NCBI GenBank assembly: GCA_049585815.1
Contig: JBAVAR010000138.1
Coordinates: 3,125 to 67,124, forward strand
Length of the DNA: 64,000 nucleotides
Direction: 5' to 3'
Origin: DATLSM01 sp049585815
GTDB taxonomy: Bacteria; Actinomycetota; Thermoleophilia; Solirubrobacterales; 70-9
Shown here: piece after piece, positions 60,400 through 64,000 of the stretch
Layout of the letters: every line of letters starts with the position of its first letter
Numbering within the stretch: position 1 is the first letter of the stretch
Program-made: the position numbers and the translations under genes
The notes under the pieces: generated by a model
Databases searched by the model: none
What the model saw: the letters and a program-made list of their open reading frames with translations, nothing else
Told to the model about the DNA's origin: nothing

Positions 60400-61548
60400 C
60401 TACGTGGCAGGCGCTTCGTTGTTCCCAGAAAGCACGGTTTCCGGATTCGACGAGCCATCTTCGAAATTAAATACTTCATTGAGTCGCTGCAAGGTGAACG
60501 GCTGCCTCAACTTGGCCACAACGTTCTGGTTGGCGAACATGCCCTTCTCCCACACGGCATTCTCCCGGGGGCGGGTATCGACCCACTCGACCCGGACGAG
60601 GTACTCGCACAACTCTGGGTCATCGGCGTCCCAGCCCATGTTCGTGGCCTCCAGGGGGACCTGAAGGATGTTCCTGGTCGCGCCCTCGACCTCCACCTTG
60701 AAGTCGTTCACTTCGACCGCCTGCGCCGTCACTCGGCCCACTCCGACATAACCATGAGCCCCTCCCGTGGCACGGCTGCTTGGAATCGCAGCCCATACGC
60801 GCGCACCCTCGAAGAGGCTCTCCATTGCCTTGCGGTATTTGTCCCCGTGTCCCGCTGAGACGAATCCGTAGCGGACCATGTCGTCCCAGTTGCGCTCGTC
60901 GTTCTCCCCCACCGCGACGAAGAAATCGACACCGTTCCAGGCTGCCTGCTTCTTGCCGCCGCTCTTGCTTGGCGCCTCAAGCTCGGGATCGGTGAGCCAT
61001 GAGCGTGCGAGGTACTCGCGACCGCCGTCATCGAGGTACTCGAAGAACAAGACGTTGATCGGCACGCCGTAGCCGCGCACGTACTCAACGATCTGCTCGG
61101 TGCTGGTGTCCATCCCGGTCGCGACAACCACGAGCTGATGACTCGTGTTGACCGCCTCGGGGATTTCCGCCTCGAAGTGGCTGGTGAAGGCTGAGTCGAA
61201 GTCCTCCCCGTCGTGATGCTTCGCGTAAAGCTCGCGGATCGCCTCGAAGGACAAGCCCTGGACCCAGAAGCCGTACTCCAGCGCCTGCGCCACGACCTCC
61301 CGCGGCGTTCGGTCCTTCTTTAGCTCGATGACATGGAGGTCGCCCTGCCCGTCGATGGCCAGCAGATCGATGCGTTTGCCGAAGTCGGTGACGACCTGGC
61401 GTCCGATCTGGAACAGGTTCCCCAGACCGAGAATGTCGATACGCGCCTCGAAGATGTCCTCCAGGCGCTCCTCGCTGGCGATGCCGCTCGTCGGAACCTG
61501 CTCGACTGACTCGCCGTCAACCCGCCAAAGTCCGAACTTCACCGGCAT
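60400..61548 (-). CDS. PD-(D/E)xK nuclease with NucS-like core and C-terminal PUA/EVE-like domain
   Basis: 382 residues. N-terminal ~1-180: DFGKRIDLLAIDGQGD (Asp 61) and LHVIELKKDR (Glu 75, Lys 77) form the nuclease motif, and VVAQALEYGFWV has the RecB-type Q-x-x-x-Y. This resembles DUF91/NucS. C-terminal ~205-350: RNWDDMVRYGFVSAGHGDKYRKA, GARVWAAIPSS and GYVGVGRVTAQA look like a small beta-barrel of the PUA/EVE class, which reads modified bases in other nucleases. A modification-dependent restriction role is plausible. It lies on the mobile element next to higBA. Confidence 0.7.
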   Translation of the reverse strand: MPVKFGLWRVDGESVEQVPTSGIASEERLEDIFEARIDILGLGNLFQIGRQVVTDFGKRIDLLAIDGQGDLHVIELKKDRTPREVVAQALEYGFWVQGLSFEAIRELYAKHHDGEDFDSAFTSHFEAEIPEAVNTSHQLVVVATGMDTSTEQIVEYVRGYGVPINVLFFEYLDDGGREYLARSWLTDPELEAPSKSGGKKQAAWNGVDFFVAVGENDERNWDDMVRYGFVSAGHGDKYRKAMESLFEGARVWAAIPSSRATGGAHGYVGVGRVTAQAVEVNDFKVEVEGATRNILQVPLEATNMGWDADDPELCEYLVRVEWVDTRPRENAVWEKGMFANQNVVAKLRQPFTLQRLNEVFNFEDGSSNPETVLSGNNEAPAT

Positions 61549-61563
61549 GATCGAGAACGCAGA

Positions 61564-61902
61564 TTAGAGGACGACCAGCTCACGCTCGGGCTTCTTGACG
61601 GGTCCGAACTCAAAGCCAAGGACGGCGCGCACGCCGAAGGCGTCGGCGAGCTTCTTGAGGGTCTGAGCGCTGGTTGCGTGCTGGCCGCTCTCGATGCGAG
61701 AGATAGCCGATGCAGTCGTACCCATCCGGGACGCCAGCTCTGCCTGAGTCAGGCCGAGCGCAGCGCGGCGCATGATGACGATTCGGGCAAGCTCCTCGTA
61801 TGGTGCGAGGCGCTCGTACTCGGCCCGGAACTTCGGGGCCTTAAGGGACTCCTTAATGTGGTCGGAAACGGTGCGTCCAACCGGACTGACTCGCTTGCTC
61901 AT
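61564..61902 (-). CDS. higA: HigA-type XRE antitoxin
   Basis: 112 residues. A helix-turn-helix lies at ~48-85 (LGLTQAELASRMGTTASAIS, RIESGQHATSAQTLKKLADA). The N-terminal helical stretch (SDHIKESLKAPKFRAEYERL) is the usual toxin-contacting part of higBA antitoxins. Toxin-first order and a Gp49-like partner fit HigBA. An inverted repeat sits just upstream as operator. It is 15 nt from the nuclease gene stop, so the nuclease may be in the same transcript. Confidence 0.85.
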   Translation of the reverse strand: MSKRVSPVGRTVSDHIKESLKAPKFRAEYERLAPYEELARIVIMRRAALGLTQAELASRMGTTASAISRIESGQHATSAQTLKKLADAFGVRAVLGFEFGPVKKPERELVVL

Positions 61903-61953
61903 CGTTCGCTCCCAATTGGTTGCCGCGTTTCAAGTTGTCGCGCGTCAACGATA

Positions 61954-61969
61954 TTAGCAGCGGTGCTAA
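61954..61969. promoter_or_regulatory. operator/promoter ahead of higA
   Basis: TTAGCA-GCGG-TGCTAA is a perfect 6 bp inverted repeat in the gap between higB and higA. On the minus strand TAATAT overlaps its end as a -10 box, with TTGATT about 19 nt upstream as -35. HigA binding here would repress an internal promoter that lets antitoxin be made without toxin. Confidence 0.6.
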
Positions 61970-61986
61970 CAACAAAATCAACGATC

Positions 61987-62388
61987 TCAGGGAGCATCGT
62001 GGCCCGCTGCGCGCGGCGGCTTCCGCAGGGGGGCATCCATCCGAGCCTTGAAGTCCTCCCAACGATCCTGGGCGATCTTTACCTCTCCTCGCGGCAGCTT
62101 GCCGGTCGTCTTGAGAAAAGCATGAAGGAGAACGACCAGGCGCCCCGATCGCTGATACAGGACCCGGTAGTGCTCCGAGCCCACATGGCAGCGCAGCTCC
62201 CTCAGCTCACCCTCGACCTGGGAGCTGAGCGGGAATGGCAGGTGCGGCGTCGAGTCGGAGAGGAGATTGAGACGACCGACCTGATTCAGCAAGGCCGCGC
62301 GCCGCTTGGCATGGAGCTTCATGACGAAATCGAGGACCGGCTCACTGCCGTCTGCAGCACGGTAGTAGACAGCCTGGAGATTGCTCAA
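61987..62388 (-). CDS. higB: HigB-type (phage Gp49-like) mRNA interferase toxin
   Basis: 133 residues from TTG 62388, overlapping the integrase stop as TTGA. RelE-superfamily fold: VYYRAADGSEPVLDFVMKL, LRELRCHVGSEHYRVLYQRSGRLVVLLHAFLKTTGKLP and EVKIAQDRWEDFKAR, the last two being characteristic of HigB/Gp49. It cleaves mRNA on the ribosome. The last ~20 residues are Pro/Arg-rich and not conserved. Coupling to the integrase gene is unusual for a toxin. Confidence 0.84.
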   Translation of the reverse strand: MSNLQAVYYRAADGSEPVLDFVMKLHAKRRAALLNQVGRLNLLSDSTPHLPFPLSSQVEGELRELRCHVGSEHYRVLYQRSGRLVVLLHAFLKTTGKLPRGEVKIAQDRWEDFKARMDAPLRKPPRAAGHDAP

Positions 62389-63658
62389 GCTGCAGCTACC
62401 GATGCCGGCGCGGCGGTCGATGCCTCGCGGAGGGCGACCGACAGCATCTCGGCGGCGTCCACCCGGGGGACGTGGTGGACGTAGATCATCGTCGTCGCTA
62501 TGTCGGCGTGGCCCATGTATGCCTTCACGTCGGTGAGGGGGAACACCTGGACGGCGAGGGTGCCGAAGCTGTGGCGGAGATCGTGGAAACGGATGTGCTT
62601 GAGGCCAGCCTCCTTCAGGGCGGCGTAGAAGCGGCGGCGAAGGGCGCTGTCCTCGATGTGCTCGCCGGTCGGACTGACGAAGACGAGGTCCTCCTCACCC
62701 GTCCAGCCGTTGCGGCAGCTGAGCTGGTCGAGCGCGGCCGCAACCTGGTCGATCATTGGGACGCTGCGGACACGGCCTGACTTGGGCGCGTCCTCGTTGC
62801 GCATCACGTAGGAGTGGCGGACGTGGATCAGGCGCTTGTCGAAGTCGAGGTCGCGCCAGCGCAAGCTGCGCAGCTCGCCGAGGCGCAGGCCGGCGTAGGC
62901 TGCGGTGAGGAAGATTGCCGCGTCCTGCTGGTCCTGCTGGCGCAGCTTTGACCGCCACTCCAACCCGGTCGGGTGTTTTGGGGGCTTGCGGTGGCGCCCC
63001 TCGCGCGCAGCCCGCGCCAGCGCCTCGACCTCCGCCGCCGAGAGCACGTCGAAGTCGCCGGACCGGCTCACGGGCTGGCGCTCCGCCCAGGCAGCGGCGT
63101 TCGCCGTGAGGCCGTAGACGCGCTGCGCCCGCCTGAGGATGCTGTGCATGACCCCGAGGTACTTGTTGATCGTCCGAGCCGAAAGGCCCTCGCCGTCGGC
63201 GATCCCTCCCACCGCGACCAGCTCTATTCGCCAGTTGTCGATCCGCTGCGTCGTGACCCCCTCAAGCCCAAGCGCGCCGAAATCGGGCAGGAGCCGCCTC
63301 TCCACAATCCAGCGATAGTCGGTGATGGTCGACGGGCGCCGCTTGCGGTCGTGCTCGACATAGCGCAGCCACTCCGTGCCGCCTCGGCGAAAGTCACCGT
63401 GCTGGCGAGGCGCGGCTGGCTCGTCAGGCGGTGGCGTCGCGCGTCGGCGAGGATTGCGTCGAGCTCGCGCTGGGCGCCCTGCTTCGTTAGGTAGCCCTCG
63501 GCGGGCCTGCCGCGCCTGGTCCAGACGCGCCCAAGCACGACTTGATGCTGACCCTCGGCATCCCGCGACTTCGCCATCCAGCGGTCGCCGGACTTGCGTG
63601 CCTTCCTGAAAACGTGCCCGCTGATCGGGACATCGCGGAAGTGAATCGAGGACGCCAC
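62385..63658 (-). pseudogene. int: tyrosine integrase of the element, one frameshift
   Basis: The N-terminal part begins at GTG 63658 (VASSIHFRDVPISGHVFRKA, then an AP2-like arm-binding region and LASTVTFAEAA). The frame is then lost near 63379-63388, and the rest continues one frame away (TEWLRYVEHDRKRRPSTITD ... to 62385). The catalytic domain is intact: AGLRLGELRSLRW (Arg), HDLRHSFGTLAV (His, Arg), GHADIATTMIYVHH (His and nucleophilic Tyr). One missing base in GAGGCGGCACGGAG would repair it. So the gene is either freshly inactivated or the read has a one-base error. A downstream start at 63305 could make a catalytic-domain fragment. Confidence 0.82.
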
Positions 63659-63664
63659 CAAACG

Positions 63665-63670
63665 AGAGTA
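63665..63670 (-). promoter_or_regulatory. -10 element of the integrase gene
   Basis: On the minus strand TACTCT lies 6 nt before GTG 63658 and no ribosome-binding site is present, again a leaderless pattern. The AAATGTGTCCC arm repeats at 63690-63712 lie over the -35 region, so integrase binding would repress its own promoter. Confidence 0.4.
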
Positions 63671-63689
63671 GCGCCGATTTCGGACCCGA

Positions 63690-63712
63690 AAATGTGTCCC
63701 GAAATGTGTCCC
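63690..63712 (+). repeat. right arm-type repeats of the integrase
   Basis: Two perfect copies of AAATGTGTCCC at 63690-63700 and 63702-63712, spaced by 12 bp, 87-109 nt inside attR. A perfect and an imperfect copy occur near attL in the same orientation. Confidence 0.62.
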
Positions 63713-63798
63713 CAACTAGGCAAAAAGATACCCAACTGGACCGAACTAACTGGACAGAAATCCGCTAAAACAAGCGAAATCCTTAACAGTTGACGCCG

Positions 63799-63840
63799 AT
63801 CATAATCCGCGTGTCGGGGGTTCGAGTCCCTCCTCCGGCA
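63799..63840 (+). repeat. attR core (42 bp repeat with attL)
   Basis: The displaced 3' half of the CAT tRNA, identical to 52292-52333. It is followed directly by unrelated DNA and then the tRNA's intrinsic terminator. No 5' half is present here, so it is not an expressed tRNA. Confidence 0.93.
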
Positions 63841-63851
63841 CTCCACGAAAG

Positions 63852-63872
63852 CCCCGCTCAGGCGGGATTTTT
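63852..63872 (+). terminator. intrinsic terminator originally serving the CAT tRNA
   Basis: CCCGC (63853-63857), loop TCAG and GCGGG (63862-63866) are followed by ATTTTT. It sits 12 nt after attR, where the host tRNA transcript would have ended before integration. Confidence 0.7.
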
Positions 63873-63960
63873 GGTAAGCGTTCAGTCCCTGGCGTCACCT
63901 GAGCCACAGCCACGGTTGACATAACCAAGGGCTCCCCGCAACCGCGTCGAACTCTGGGGC

Positions 63961-64000
63961 GTGGAGCGCGCCGAGGCCGAGGCCATCTACGACACCGGGC
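63961..64000 (+). CDS. start of an unidentified gene cut by the window edge
   Basis: From GTG 63961 the frame reads VERAEAEAIYDTG and is open to the end. The E-A-I-Y-D-x-G string recalls the N-terminus of IS66-type transposases, but 13 residues are too few to decide. TTGACA at 63916-63921 is a consensus -35 hexamer without a clear -10. Confidence 0.25.
   Translation, partial: MERAEAEAIYDTG

Larger units (their letters stand above)
52334..63840. mobile_element. tRNA-integrated mobilizable element, ~11.5 kb
   Basis: Bounded by the 42 bp att repeat. Contents from left: noncoding end with arm repeats, DIP1984-like gene, two secreted-protein genes, MobF relaxase, GT-rich candidate oriT, excisionase-like gene, PD-(D/E)xK nuclease, higA, higB, integrase next to attR. 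There is no type IV secretion ATPase, coupling protein or pore gene, so transfer would need a helper. The host tRNA's original terminator follows attR at 63852. The secreted-protein genes may be cargo or captured host DNA. Confidence 0.88.

Noticed and set aside
63487..63846. Minus-strand frame whose N-terminus reads RRRDSNPRHADYD
   Set aside because: That peptide is the antisense translation of the tRNA 3' half at attR, a well-known false gene pattern.
1..64000. CRISPR arrays, rRNA genes and complete insertion sequences
   Set aside because: No regularly spaced repeats, rRNA-like segments or intact transposase genes were seen; only a possible transposase start at the right edge.

Overview
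The window is GC-rich DNA from a high-GC Gram-positive bacterium. Gene order matches the Actinobacteria closely: tlyA-nadK-recN-steA-mctB-pyrG-xerD, the alaS-ruvX-mltG-aroE-aroC-aroKB-aroQ-pepQ-efp-nusB series, and the MBL hydrolase-hisS-aspS group all run in the order known from Mycobacterium. Divergent extras (a MraY-like transferase beside mctB, a DUF3866 protein, a 6S-like RNA, secreted beta-propeller and choice-of-anchor-D proteins) suggest a deep-branching class such as Thermoleophilia/Solirubrobacterales. That placement is inference.

Layout. 1-1.2 kb: end of a glycosyltransferase running antisense into tRNA-Asn. 1.2-18.7 kb, all minus strand: DNA replication and repair plus division genes (dnaG, dgt, recO, mutM, xerD, DUF3866, M20 peptidase, pyrG, MraY-like, mctB/steB, steA, recN, an inserted MFS pump, nadK, tlyA). 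18.7-24.9 kb: an accessory block (vapBC, three secreted proteins) bracketed by two copies of a ~66 bp repeat and splitting dxs from tlyA. 25-29 kb: dxs, ispA, a 57-residue XseB-like ORF, nusB, efp. 29.2-34.8 kb: a plus-strand block that splits pepQ from efp. It holds a pore-less MgtE_N-CBS protein, an NRAMP-related transporter with Mg-type substitutions behind a structured leader, LtrA and an M42 peptidase. 34.9-52 kb: the aro/alaS/aspS/hisS housekeeping series, including a shikimate kinase-DHQ synthase fusion and an IscU-MnmA fusion next to a probable 6S RNA.

52.3-63.84 kb is an integrative element of about 11.5 kb inserted in the anticodon loop of a CAT tRNA. A perfect 42 bp repeat marks attL and attR, and short arm-type repeats lie inside both ends. 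The element carries a MobF relaxase with a GT-rich oriT-like region, an excisionase-like protein, a PD-(D/E)xK nuclease with a possible PUA/EVE-like reader domain, a higBA toxin-antitoxin pair, secreted proteins, and a tyrosine integrase whose frame is broken once. It has no conjugation pore genes, so it looks mobilizable rather than self-transmissible.

The observations most worth following are the candidate Mg-sensing leader of the NRAMP-related gene, the IscU-MnmA fusion that has lost one scaffold cysteine, and the integrative element with its nuclease and toxin cargo. The repeat-bracketed block between dxs and tlyA also deserves a look.
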